A stretch of 64,000 bases of DNA from Clostridium tyrobutyricum DSM 2637 = ATCC 25755 = JCM 11008 (GTDB lineage Bacteria > Bacillota > Clostridia > Clostridiales > Clostridiaceae). The notes beneath the pieces were generated by a model. The model was not told where the DNA came from. It ran no database searches and saw nothing but the letters and a program-made list of their open reading frames with translations. The stretch covers positions 145,964-209,963 of the forward strand of contig NZ_APMH01000001.1 of assembly GCF_000359585.1 (NCBI RefSeq). The letters run 5' to 3'. A program made the translations under genes and the position numbers. Positions 36,536 through 45,244 of this stretch are shown here, piece after piece; positions within the stretch are counted from its first letter, which is position 1; the number at the start of each line of letters is the position of its first letter.

Positions 36536-36850
36536 TTAATATTTATTTGATTCTTTTCTATTAGTATTAACCACAACTTTTGTACCATTTTTATCTACTA
36601 TATTCCATTTCAATTCATCTGAATTCTGACTAGTATATAAATAAGCTCCATTTCCACCTATATCAGCACCAAGATAATAGTGAATTGCCCCAAATTCACA
36701 TTCTTTAACACATGCAGTACATCCCCAACAATCTTTTTCATATTTTATATAAGCTTGCCTACTTTTATTGCTGTATATTAAACTTCCTGGACAGACTTTA
36801 ATACATTTAAAACATCCAATGCACTTGTCAACGTCAATTCTTATGCTCAT
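36536..36850 (-). CDS. aprB: Adenylylsulfate reductase beta subunit (ferredoxin type)
   Basis: The ATG complementary to 36848-36850 lies 9 nt after GGAAGG and gives 104 residues; it overlaps the end of aprA by 17 bp. Two [4Fe-4S] motifs are evident: CIGCFKCIKVCP and CWGCTACVKECEFGAI, the second matching the C-x2-C-x2-C-x3-C arrangement in AprB, including the Trp. The tail (about 70-104) is shorter than in sulfate reducers. The protein would relay electrons to the FAD of AprA. Confidence 0.85.
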   Translation of the reverse strand: MSIRIDVDKCIGCFKCIKVCPGSLIYSNKSRQAYIKYEKDCWGCTACVKECEFGAIHYYLGADIGGNGAYLYTSQNSDELKWNIVDKNGTKVVVNTNRKESNKY

Positions 36851-38522
36851 ATACAACATCCTTCCTTACTATATCCCTAAATATAATATTTACTTTTCCA
36901 TATTTGTAAACTGAATTTACATACTTAAACCAGTTTTCATCATCTCTTTCAGGAAAATCAGCATTATCTTCGTAACACTTCCATCGTGTTTCATGTCTTG
37001 CATTTAAATGTGCTATAAGAACTTTGCACACATACAATCTGTCAATTAATTCATATATAAATAAAAGTTCATGACAATCCCTGGCGCTTAAATAATTACT
37101 TATCTCAAGTAATTCATCTATCCTCTTTTCAGCCATTTTTAATTTTTTTATACTGTAACTGTAATTTTGAGATATCCCTCCAGCGTATTCATCCATGGTT
37201 TTTTGCATAGACTCTTCTAGCTGTTCTGTACTGTAAAGGCTCTCCTTATTTTCAAAGAATCTATTAACTTCATTCAATTTAATTTTTATATTCTCTTGAT
37301 CTAGATAATCGGTTGCTACATCTTTTATATATTCCAATGCTGAATCTGCAGCTATTTCACCTTCTGCAAAACACCCTGTAGCATATTTTTTAGGACTTCC
37401 TCCATTTACATCTCCAGCTGAATACAGACCTTTTAAAGTTGTGGCCCTCTCAGTATCTACCCAGTATCCACTAGCAGTATGTCCACCTACTATATATGGC
37501 TCAGTACCTTCAATTTCCACATTCTCTATTGACGGCATTCTTTCATTGTCTATCCATTTAAGAGCTTGACTTGGAGCCATATTCAAATAGGCTTTAACCA
37601 AATCACTTTCTACCATTTTGGTAATATGTCTGGTCTTTAAAAAACATGGTCCTTTTCCATTTTTATTTTCAGAAACTGTAGCGTAAAGCCTATTTATAGT
37701 AGTTGGTTTTCCATACTTAGTGACATATTCTTCTCCACTCCCATTTATCTGAACAGCTCCAACTCCCTGTGCTATAGTACCTGTAGGAGCTATTGTGTCT
37801 TTACACCTTAGAGCAATAAATCTCATCTCAAAAGTAGTCATTTCAGCCCCTGCCCTTATACCCATGGCATACCCTGCTCCAGTATTAAAAGGGGAATACC
37901 ACATTTTATGCCTTGAAAATCCAGAATTATTAGGCTTGTATATTCCTGCCGCTCCACCAGTCGTACATATAACAGCTTTTGCGTATATCACCAAAAACTT
38001 ATTTTCATATGTTGAAAATCCATAAGCTCCTATAATCCTATTATCCTTATGTATATAATCTATAATATTTACTCCATTTAATACTTCTATGTTCTCCCTT
38101 TTCTCAACAGCCGACGCAATTATAGGCTTTATATTTTCACCATTTATCTTTATGCTGCGCTTTCCCCTTTTGACGTATTTTCCATTTGTGTCTTTTAAAA
38201 TTGGAAGTCCCATTTTCTCTATTTCCTCAGTTACACTGTTCAATTTTTTAGCTACCGTATATACTAAATCTTCTCTTATAACTCCATTAAATTCTCTCTT
38301 TACATAGTCTAAAAATGATTCAGGCGTTTCACCTTCATTTATATAAGCATTTAATGCATTTATTCCTGCGGCAAGGCATCCACTTCTCTTTATATTTGCC
38401 TTTTCAGCAATTATTATTTTTATATCACCATGTTTTGCCGCCCTTAGTGCTGCAAAGCATCCAGCTGTACCTCCACCAATTACTAAAATATCTGCTGATA
38501 ATACATGAGGTTTTAATTTCAT
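36834..38522 (-). CDS. aprA: Adenylylsulfate reductase alpha subunit (FAD)
   Basis: This 562-residue flavoprotein of the succinate dehydrogenase/fumarate reductase superfamily reduces APS to sulfite and AMP. Residues 10-30 are the FAD-binding ADILVIGGGTAGCFAALRAA. Features that separate AprA from fumarate reductases are KRSGCLAAGINALNAYI, the MRFIALRCKDTIAPTGTIAQGVGA block and GLYSAGDVNGGSPKKYATGCFAEG. Sulfate reducers use the enzyme for respiration; here it replaces the thioredoxin-dependent CysH in an assimilatory setting, as in some clostridia. No sulfite reductase gene is in the window. Confidence 0.85.
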   Translation of the reverse strand: MKLKPHVLSADILVIGGGTAGCFAALRAAKHGDIKIIIAEKANIKRSGCLAAGINALNAYINEGETPESFLDYVKREFNGVIREDLVYTVAKKLNSVTEEIEKMGLPILKDTNGKYVKRGKRSIKINGENIKPIIASAVEKRENIEVLNGVNIIDYIHKDNRIIGAYGFSTYENKFLVIYAKAVICTTGGAAGIYKPNNSGFSRHKMWYSPFNTGAGYAMGIRAGAEMTTFEMRFIALRCKDTIAPTGTIAQGVGAVQINGSGEEYVTKYGKPTTINRLYATVSENKNGKGPCFLKTRHITKMVESDLVKAYLNMAPSQALKWIDNERMPSIENVEIEGTEPYIVGGHTASGYWVDTERATTLKGLYSAGDVNGGSPKKYATGCFAEGEIAADSALEYIKDVATDYLDQENIKIKLNEVNRFFENKESLYSTEQLEESMQKTMDEYAGGISQNYSYSIKKLKMAEKRIDELLEISNYLSARDCHELLFIYELIDRLYVCKVLIAHLNARHETRWKCYEDNADFPERDDENWFKYVNSVYKYGKVNIIFRDIVRKDVVYEHKN

Positions 38523-38526
38523 TTGA

Positions 38527-39117
38527 TCACTTCCCCTCTTCTGACAAATACTTAATTATTTCATCAGCACATTCTTCTACACTGTTTAAATGTGTTGATA
38601 CAATTATTTCAGGTTTATCAGGTTTTTCATAAGGAGAATCAATTCCCGTAAAGTTTTTTATTTCACCTTTTCTGGCCTTTTTATATATTCCCTTCGGATC
38701 TCTCTTTTCACAAACCTCAATTGGACAATCCACATAAACTTCTATAAAATCTTTTCCCATTAAATCCCTAATTCTGTTTCTGTCTTCTTTAAATGGGGAT
38801 ACAAAACTAGCAATGGTTATAAGTCCTGCATCTACAAATAATTTGCAGACCTCACCTATCCTTCTTATATTTTCACTTCTGTCTTCTTTTGTAAATCCAA
38901 GATTTGAATTAAGTCCATATCTTACATTGTCACCGTCTAAAAGATATGTAAGCTTGCCTATTTCATAAAGTTTAGATTCTAAACATGAAGCTACAGTAGA
39001 TTTTCCCGAACCCGAAAGCCCTGTAAACCAGATAAGAGCTCCTTTCTGATTTAATAATTTTTCTCTTCTATTTCTATCTATATTCATCTTATGCCAGACT
39101 ATATTAGTTGACTCCAT
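38527..39117 (-). CDS. cysC: Adenylylsulfate kinase
   Basis: The 196-residue kinase phosphorylates APS to PAPS and has all key motifs. They are P-loop GLSGSGKST near residues 33-41, LLDGDNVRYGLN, DRSENIRRIGEVCKLF and the phosphoacceptor region FVSPFKEDRNRIRDL. The C-terminal KNFTGIDSPYEKP substrate lid is also present. It is the first gene after the regulatory leader and starts with GGGGGAAA upstream. Its presence beside AprAB means the cell can go either by APS or by PAPS, and it compensates for the degenerate CysC domain fused to CysN. Confidence 0.94.
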   Translation of the reverse strand: MESTNIVWHKMNIDRNRREKLLNQKGALIWFTGLSGSGKSTVASCLESKLYEIGKLTYLLDGDNVRYGLNSNLGFTKEDRSENIRRIGEVCKLFVDAGLITIASFVSPFKEDRNRIRDLMGKDFIEVYVDCPIEVCEKRDPKGIYKKARKGEIKNFTGIDSPYEKPDKPEIIVSTHLNSVEECADEIIKYLSEEGK

Positions 39118-39189
39118 ATCTAAAGATTTCCTCCCCCTAATAGTTTATTAAAGTACAGTTATGCAGTAACAAATCAAAAATGATAGAAA

Positions 39190-39223
39190 AATAAAACCGC
39201 TTTCCTAGCTGATAAGAAAACGG
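39190..39223 (-). terminator. SAM riboswitch expression-platform terminator
   Basis: On the minus strand CCGTTTTC and GGAAAGCGG pair, closing a loop that contains CTTATCAGCT, and lead into TTTTATTTTT. It follows the SAM-I aptamer by about 35 nt and precedes cysC by 73 nt. Confidence 0.8.
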
Positions 39224-39258
39224 ATTATTGTTTAAAAAACAATTTTACCTATAATTAT

Positions 39259-39369
39259 TTTCTTATCTTTCAGAAATATCATTCCGTAGGAATTAACACC
39301 GATACATCAAATGAAAATGCCGGTTGTCGGGCTTCATAGGGCCAGTCCCTCCACCTCTCTTGATAAGTA
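39259..39369 (-). ncRNA. SAM-I (S-box) riboswitch aptamer
   Basis: The minus strand starts CTTATCAAGAGAGGTGGAGG, then GACTGGCCC, TATGAAGCCCGACAACC and ends AAAGATAAG. This is the conserved S-box order: P1 (CTTATC with GATAAG), the GAGGGACTGGCCC core, the K-turn, and the GCAACC block (here GACAACC). SAM binding is known to stabilise P1 and favour the terminator that follows. It is the second of two regulatory RNAs in this leader. Confidence 0.93.
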
Positions 39370-39393
39370 AGTTAAAAAACATGTGGATAATAT

Positions 39394-39645
39394 AAAAAAA
39401 GTGCTTACACCTCTTTACAGAGGCAGAAGTACTCTTCCACGGTTCCACTCTGTTTATTGCATAAAAAATGCACTATGCAATAACTCATATATCAACGTTT
39501 TAACGGTCGTACCCGCATAAACCTACTAATAATTTCAATTTAAGAACTCCTAAGCGCAATTTTCTATTATTTCATCATAAGATCTCTTCCAGCACACAAG
39601 ATCTCTCTCTTGAAAAATTCATAATATACTTATCTCAGTCATAGT
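39394..39645 (-). ncRNA. T-box riboswitch, probably tRNA-Cys responsive, with terminator
   Basis: The minus strand carries the T-box sequence AGAGTGGAACCGTGG (39437-39451), close to AGGGTGGNACCGCGG. A terminator hairpin (39400-39433) and seven Ts (39394-39400) follow. Upstream lie a Stem I with AGTA opposite GAA (specifier-loop motif). The codon following GAA can be read as TGC, cysteine (39556-39558). The variable base in TGGA pairs with discriminator U, which bacterial tRNA-Cys has. Uncharged tRNA should open the terminator. The specifier assignment is inferred from a hand fold. Confidence 0.82.
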
Positions 39646-39669
39646 ATTTTCTTCTTTAATTTTGAATTT

Positions 39670-39698
39670 ATTATACTTTTTTAAAGTTATTTTGTCAA
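39670..39698 (-). promoter_or_regulatory. Consensus promoter of the sulfate-assimilation operon
   Basis: TTGACA (39693-39698) and TATAAT (39670-39675) on the minus strand, 17 bp apart, form an exact sigma-A consensus. The predicted start near 39663 gives a leader of about 545 nt that contains the T-box and SAM-I elements. Confidence 0.88.
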
Positions 39699-39781
39699 GG
39701 AATAATTCAAAATACTTTACCAAAAACATTTTTTATGATAAAACTAAATTATATTATATTCGAAACACTGGAGGTAATTTT

Positions 39782-40915
39782 ATGAAAAATTTTGATGTGG
39801 TAATTATTGGTGGAGGGCCTTCCGGTTCATCTTTAGGATATATGTTACTTACTTCTGGAGTTTCAGTTTGTATTATAGAAAAAAAGAGTTTCCCTCGTTT
39901 TAAATTATGTGGAGGATTGTTAACAGAAAAAACTGTTGAGATTATTGAAGATATTTATAATGAACCTTTTCGAAATTTCAACCAAAAAACATCTGACGTG
40001 GCAGTCTATATGGATTCATCAAAAATCATAGATACTGACACAAAATCAACTTTTTATTTAGTAGAAAGAATGGACTTTGACAAATACTTGATAGATAAAT
40101 ATAAAAAATCAGGTGGCACTCTGATGGAAAAATCTTATATTCATAAAATTGATATGAATACACGGTTTATTGAAACCAACAATAACGAAAAAATAAATTT
40201 CAAAATATTGGTTGGCGCCGATGGAGCAAACAGCAGGACAAGAAAATTAATAAACAGTAAATACAGACCCAATGGATTTTGTATTGAATCTACTTTCCAA
40301 AATACCAGATTAAAAAACAAAATAAATTTATTTTTTAATTTAAATAATTCGGGGTATACCTGGATTTTTCCAAAGGGAAATTCTTGTACTGTAGGCATTG
40401 GCGAACCTCTAGCTAAAAATCAAAATATTGTAGAGCAATTTGATGAATTTATTTCTGATAATGTTCCCTATAGTCTTTCAAGTAAAAAAGGGGCTTTTAT
40501 CCCATATGGAAAATATGTAAAAACTCCTGCTAAAAATAACATATTACTTTTAGGTGATGCTGCAGGACTTGTAGATCCAATAACTGGTGAGGGAATTTAT
40601 TTTGCACTTAAATCTGCTCAACTGGCAAAAGACTCCATTATGTGTACAAAGCATAACAACTATATGGACACTGATATTGTATACAATCAAAAAATAAAGA
40701 TAATACATAAAAAAATTGAAGATGGAAATTTTCTAAATAAGATAGTCTTCAATAGAAAATTATCAAAGAGGGCCATTTTTAAATTGCTGAGAGGTAAATC
40801 TGATTTATTCTCTTACATATGTAAAAATATAATTTCAAATTATAATACAAGCTATAGATATTTTGCAATTAAATATCTGCTGGGCAAAAACAAAAATGAC
40901 ACTCACATTAAATAA
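39782..40915 (+). CDS. Geranylgeranyl reductase-family FAD-dependent oxidoreductase
   Basis: The start is ATG 39782, 7 nt after GGAGG; the frame is open further upstream but lies within the divergent promoter. The 377-residue protein has the N-terminal FAD motif FDVVIIGGGPSGSSLGYML and FPRFKLCGGLLTEKT, the GADGANSRTR motif near residue 145 and GDAAGLVDPITGEGIYFAL near 265. This layout is that of GGR-type enzymes that saturate isoprenoid double bonds, but the wider family includes halogenases and hydroxylases. The substrate is not clear. It is transcribed alone and ends in a terminator. Confidence 0.82.
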   Translation: MKNFDVVIIGGGPSGSSLGYMLLTSGVSVCIIEKKSFPRFKLCGGLLTEKTVEIIEDIYNEPFRNFNQKTSDVAVYMDSSKIIDTDTKSTFYLVERMDFDKYLIDKYKKSGGTLMEKSYIHKIDMNTRFIETNNNEKINFKILVGADGANSRTRKLINSKYRPNGFCIESTFQNTRLKNKINLFFNLNNSGYTWIFPKGNSCTVGIGEPLAKNQNIVEQFDEFISDNVPYSLSSKKGAFIPYGKYVKTPAKNNILLLGDAAGLVDPITGEGIYFALKSAQLAKDSIMCTKHNNYMDTDIVYNQKIKIIHKKIEDGNFLNKIVFNRKLSKRAIFKLLRGKSDLFSYICKNIISNYNTSYRYFAIKYLLGKNKNDTHIK

Positions 40916-40932
40916 ACACAGTGAGTGTCATT
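40895..40932. terminator. Bidirectional terminator between the GGR-family gene and carB
   Basis: AATGACACTCAC (40895-40906) and GTGAGTGTCATT (40921-40932) are exact 12-bp complements with a 14-nt loop; the stop codon of the GGR-family gene lies in the loop. Confidence 0.8.
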
Positions 40933-40949
40933 ATATTTAATCTAAAAGC

Positions 40950-43900
40950 TTATTTAATATACTCTTCCATTGATCTATAATCTATATTTTCATTGTTTTG
41001 TACTATTTTAACAGATGATGTATAAATATCCGCAGTATTCAAACATGTAAATATAATTACATCATGTGCAAGAGCAGTGTGTCTTAATTCAAATCCAGGT
41101 GTACCACTCTCATATCCTACGGTAGCAGTATTTATTACTATGTCAAGTTTCTTTTGTTTAAGTGCATGTATTGCATCACTTATGCTCAATGCTGTACATT
41201 TTATTCCATTGTTGCTCAAAAATTTATAGGTACCTTCAGAGGCAAAAATGCTAAATCCTAAATTTTGATATTTTGTTGCAACATAAACTGCCTCTTTTTT
41301 ATCTACATCATTTACTGAAATATATACACTTCCACTTTTATATATTTCAATTCCCGATGCCCTGAATGCTTTATATACAGCCTTGTCTTTATCAAAATCC
41401 ACTCCAAGAACTTCTCCTGTGGATTTCATTTCAGGTCCTAATGCAATATCAACTCCCGGCAATTTTTTATTCGAAAATACCGGCATTTTAACTGCAATCA
41501 TTTTATTGTATTTATACATATCCTGCTTGTATCCAAAATCCTTTATATTGCCTCCAAGCATAATATCTACTGCAATCTTTATCATAGGTATATCTGTAAC
41601 CTTGCTTAAAATAGGAACTGTCCTAGAAGCTCTGGGATTTACTTCAATTACATATACTTTTTCACCGTCAAAAGCATATTGAACATTTAAAAGACCCTTT
41701 ACATTCAATGCTTTTGCAATTTTAGAAGTATATTCTTCTATTTTCCCAAGTACATTTTCACGAAGATCAAATGTAGGATAAATAGCTATACTATCCCCAG
41801 AGTGAACTCCAGCTTTTTCCACATGTTCCATTATACCAGGAATTATAAGATCTTTTCCGTCTGATATTGCATCAACTTCAATTTCTTTTCCTGTTATATA
41901 TTTATCTACAAGTACAGGGTAATCTTTAGATAAATTTACCGCCTCTTTAAGATATTTAGAAAGTTCACGGTCATTGTACACAACTTTCATGGCTCTTCCA
42001 CCTATTACATAAGAAGGTCTTACAATAACAGGATATCCAATCTTCCCCACAAGTTCGTCTGCTTCTTCAAGACTTGTTACAGAACCTCCTATAGGTGAAT
42101 TTATATTTAATTTTTCAAGAAGTACTCTAAACTTTTCCCTATCTTCTGCCAAATCTATTGATTGGAAAGAGGTACCTAAAAGATTTATACCTCTATCATC
42201 TAGTTTTTTTGCCAGATTAAGAGCTGTCTGTCCTCCAAACTGAACTATAACTCCATCAACTTCCTCTTCATTTATTACATTCATTACATCGTCTATATAA
42301 AGTGGATCAAAATACAATTTGTCAGAAGTATCAAAATCCGTACTTACAGTTTCAGGATTGTTGTTTATTATAATAGCTTCTTTTCCTGCATCTTTTATGG
42401 CCCACACACCATTTACACAACAATAATCAAATTCTATTCCCTGTCCAATTCTAATAGGGCCAGAACCTATTACCAGTATTTTTTCATTGTTGGAAACTAC
42501 ATTATCACTTTCAAGATCATAACATGAATAATAGTATGATGTCTTCGCCTCAAACTCACCACTGCATGTATCCACCATTTTATATACAGATTTTATACCA
42601 TTTATTTCACGCATTTTTTTCAGATCTTCCAGTTTCATACCAATCAACTTACATATGTATTCATCTGTAAATCCCATAATTTCAGCCTGATGTATAGTAT
42701 CTACATTTGGAACATTTTCTATAAGTTTATTTTCCATATCTACTATATTACTTATACCAAATAGAAACCATCTATCTATCTTGGTGATTCCATGAATTTC
42801 ATCTATACTCATACCTTTTCTAAAAGCCTCAGCAATGGCAAATAGTCTCTCATCATCCTGCAGCTTTATTTTATCTAATATTTCATTTATACTCATATCA
42901 TTGAATTTATCCAATTTAAGACCTATTATTTTGCCTTCCAAACTTATAACTGCCTTTAAAAGAGCGCTTTCAAAGTTTCTATCTATCGACATAACTTCTC
43001 CAGTAGCTTTCATCTGAGTCTTTAACTTTCTATCTGCCTTTTTAAATTTATCAAAAGGCCATTTTGGTATTTTAACTACGCAATAATCAAGAGCCGGTTC
43101 AAATAATGCGCTTGAATTTCCAGTTACATAGTTTTTAAGTTCATCCAATGAATAACCAATTGCTATTTTGGCAGCAATTTTAGCTATAGGATATCCTGCA
43201 GCCTTGGATGCAAGTGCACTTGATCTACTAACTCTTGGATTTACTTCTATAACTCTGTAATTATTACTATTAGGATCCAATGCAAATTGTATATTACATC
43301 CGCCCTCTATTTTAAGATCACTTATAATTTTTATGGCTGACCTTCTAAGCATCTGATATTCTCTGTCTGTAAGTGTTTGAGAGGGTGCAACTACTATGCT
43401 GTCACCTGTGTGTATTCCAACAGGATCGATATTTTCCATATTACAAACTATCATGCAATTGTCCTTTTTATCTCTCATTATTTCATATTCAAGTTCTTTC
43501 CACCCAGAAAGACTTTCTTCAAGTAAAATCTGTGTTATAGGACTTGCATCAAGTCCATTTTCACATATTTCCATATATTCTTCATAGTTGTGTGCAATAC
43601 CCCCACCAGTTCCACCTAAAGTATAAGCTGGTCTTATAATTATAGGAAGGTTTACTTTGTTTAAAAATTTCTTGCATTGTTCTAAATTCGTGGCAATTGT
43701 TCCTACAGCTATAGGCTCATCTATAGCTTCCATTAAATTCTTAAAACTCTCTCTATCCTCAGCATTTTTTATTGATTCAACTTTTATACCCAATAATTCT
43801 ACGTTATATTTATCAAGCACGCCAAGCTTGTCTAAATCCATGGCCAGATTCAACGCTGTCTGTCCTCCGAACCCTGCTAAAATGCCGTCTGGTCTTTCCC

Positions 43901-44138
43901 TTTCAAGTATCTTCTCTACAGATTCAACTGTCAATGGTTCTATATACGTTTTATCTGCAATATTTTTATCAGTCATTATAGTTGCCGGATTACTATTTAT
44001 AAGTATAGTCTCTATTCCTTCACTTCTAATGGCTTCACAAGCCTGTGTCCCCGAATAGTCAAATTCCGCAGCTTGACCTATTATTATAGGTCCTGATCCT
44101 ATAATCAAAACCTTTTTCAAGCTCTTTCTTAATGGCAT
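40950..44138 (-). CDS. carB: Carbamoyl-phosphate synthase large subunit
   Basis: The 1062-residue synthetase makes carbamoyl phosphate from ammonia (from CarA), bicarbonate and two ATP. The two homologous ATP-grasp halves are visible. The first starts KVLIIGSGPIIIGQAAEFDYSGTQ, and the second has KILVIGSGPIRIGQGIEFDYCCVN near residue 555. LGGTGGGIAHN and VIGGRAMKVVYN are matching nucleotide loops. The C-terminal allosteric domain (about 935-1062) ends VIFTCLNTADIYTSSVKIVQN. The position in argF-carA-carB points to an arginine-dedicated enzyme. It lies 18 bp after carA. Confidence 0.96.
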   Translation of the reverse strand: MPLRKSLKKVLIIGSGPIIIGQAAEFDYSGTQACEAIRSEGIETILINSNPATIMTDKNIADKTYIEPLTVESVEKILERERPDGILAGFGGQTALNLAMDLDKLGVLDKYNVELLGIKVESIKNAEDRESFKNLMEAIDEPIAVGTIATNLEQCKKFLNKVNLPIIIRPAYTLGGTGGGIAHNYEEYMEICENGLDASPITQILLEESLSGWKELEYEIMRDKKDNCMIVCNMENIDPVGIHTGDSIVVAPSQTLTDREYQMLRRSAIKIISDLKIEGGCNIQFALDPNSNNYRVIEVNPRVSRSSALASKAAGYPIAKIAAKIAIGYSLDELKNYVTGNSSALFEPALDYCVVKIPKWPFDKFKKADRKLKTQMKATGEVMSIDRNFESALLKAVISLEGKIIGLKLDKFNDMSINEILDKIKLQDDERLFAIAEAFRKGMSIDEIHGITKIDRWFLFGISNIVDMENKLIENVPNVDTIHQAEIMGFTDEYICKLIGMKLEDLKKMREINGIKSVYKMVDTCSGEFEAKTSYYYSCYDLESDNVVSNNEKILVIGSGPIRIGQGIEFDYCCVNGVWAIKDAGKEAIIINNNPETVSTDFDTSDKLYFDPLYIDDVMNVINEEEVDGVIVQFGGQTALNLAKKLDDRGINLLGTSFQSIDLAEDREKFRVLLEKLNINSPIGGSVTSLEEADELVGKIGYPVIVRPSYVIGGRAMKVVYNDRELSKYLKEAVNLSKDYPVLVDKYITGKEIEVDAISDGKDLIIPGIMEHVEKAGVHSGDSIAIYPTFDLRENVLGKIEEYTSKIAKALNVKGLLNVQYAFDGEKVYVIEVNPRASRTVPILSKVTDIPMIKIAVDIMLGGNIKDFGYKQDMYKYNKMIAVKMPVFSNKKLPGVDIALGPEMKSTGEVLGVDFDKDKAVYKAFRASGIEIYKSGSVYISVNDVDKKEAVYVATKYQNLGFSIFASEGTYKFLSNNGIKCTALSISDAIHALKQKKLDIVINTATVGYESGTPGFELRHTALAHDVIIFTCLNTADIYTSSVKIVQNNENIDYRSMEEYIK

Positions 44139-44156
44139 TTTATCACTTCTCCTTGT

Positions 44157-45230
44157 TTACTTTACTAAAGTCATAGATTTTAAAAATTTATCAAATAGAT
44201 AAGATGATTCAGTTGGTCCCGGTGAACCTTCAGGATGGAATTGGACTGAAAATATTGGCAAGGTTTTATGTCTTATTCCTTCTACAGTATTGTCATTTAA
44301 ATTTACATGGGTCACCACAATTTCATTCTTGTCCAAGCTACTTTCTCTAACTGCATAGCCATGATTTTGGGAGGTTATAAAACCTTTTTGAATATCTTTA
44401 TCATAAACTCCATGATTTCCACCTCTATGTCCGAATTTCATTTTGTATGTGTCTCCACCTAGTGCAAGACACATTAATTGATGTCCAAGACATATTCCAA
44501 AAGTCGGAACTCCGCTTTCTATTATCTTCTTAATAGTTGGAATAATATTTTCTAATTCTTTAGGATCTCCGGGTCCATTTGCAATTAATATTCCCTCAGG
44601 ACTTATACTCATTATCTTGTCATAAGAAGTATTATAAGGAAAAACAGTTATATCGCATTTTTTTCTATCAATTAAATTATTTATTATGTTTTTCTTTGCT
44701 CCAAAATCAAGAACTGCAACTCTTGGGCCATTTCCTGCAATATGCTTTATTGTTTTTATACTTACCTTGTCAACAAGATTCTTGTATTCGTAGGATTTGA
44801 GTATATTTTTTATTTGGTAAATAGATTCATTTTCACTGCATATTACACATTTCATAGTTCCATGAGATCTTATTTTTTTAGTTATACTTCTAGTATCAAC
44901 CCCACTTATGCCAACAATTTCATTTTTCAAGAGGAAGTTTTCAAAGCTATCTTCACTTAAATAATGAGATGTATTGTTATATCTATTCTTGACTATTATT
45001 CCCTTTGCCTGAATTTTTTCTGATTGGCTTACAGAATAGTCAATTCCATAATTTCCTATATGGGGATAACACATATTTATAATCTGACCTGCATAAGATG
45101 GATCAGTAAGTATTTCCTGATAACCTGTCATTGAAGTATTAAAAACAAGCTCTCCAACAGCAATACCCTGTTTTCCTATAGAACTGCCCATAAATACGGT
45201 TCCATCTTCCAAATACAAAATAGAATTCAT
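44157..45230 (-). CDS. carA: Carbamoyl-phosphate synthase small (glutaminase) subunit
   Basis: The 357-residue subunit hydrolyses glutamine and channels ammonia to CarB. The N-terminal domain has LYLEDGTVFMGSSIG and NTSMTGYQEILTDPSY. The class I amidotransferase domain shows GPGDPKEL, the nucleophile in TFGICLGHQLM and the catalytic His/Glu in SVQFHPEGSPGP. The gene lies 14 bp after argF and 18 bp before carB, all in one direction. Confidence 0.96.
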   Translation of the reverse strand: MNSILYLEDGTVFMGSSIGKQGIAVGELVFNTSMTGYQEILTDPSYAGQIINMCYPHIGNYGIDYSVSQSEKIQAKGIIVKNRYNNTSHYLSEDSFENFLLKNEIVGISGVDTRSITKKIRSHGTMKCVICSENESIYQIKNILKSYEYKNLVDKVSIKTIKHIAGNGPRVAVLDFGAKKNIINNLIDRKKCDITVFPYNTSYDKIMSISPEGILIANGPGDPKELENIIPTIKKIIESGVPTFGICLGHQLMCLALGGDTYKMKFGHRGGNHGVYDKDIQKGFITSQNHGYAVRESSLDKNEIVVTHVNLNDNTVEGIRHKTLPIFSVQFHPEGSPGPTESSYLFDKFLKSMTLVK

Positions 45231-45244
45231 AATATACCTTCTTT

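Noticed and set aside
39662..39781. N-terminal extension of the GGR-family protein
   Set aside because: The extra 40 codons overlap the consensus promoter of the divergent operon and have no ribosome-binding site; the ATG at 39782 has GGAGG and starts the FAD motif at the usual place.
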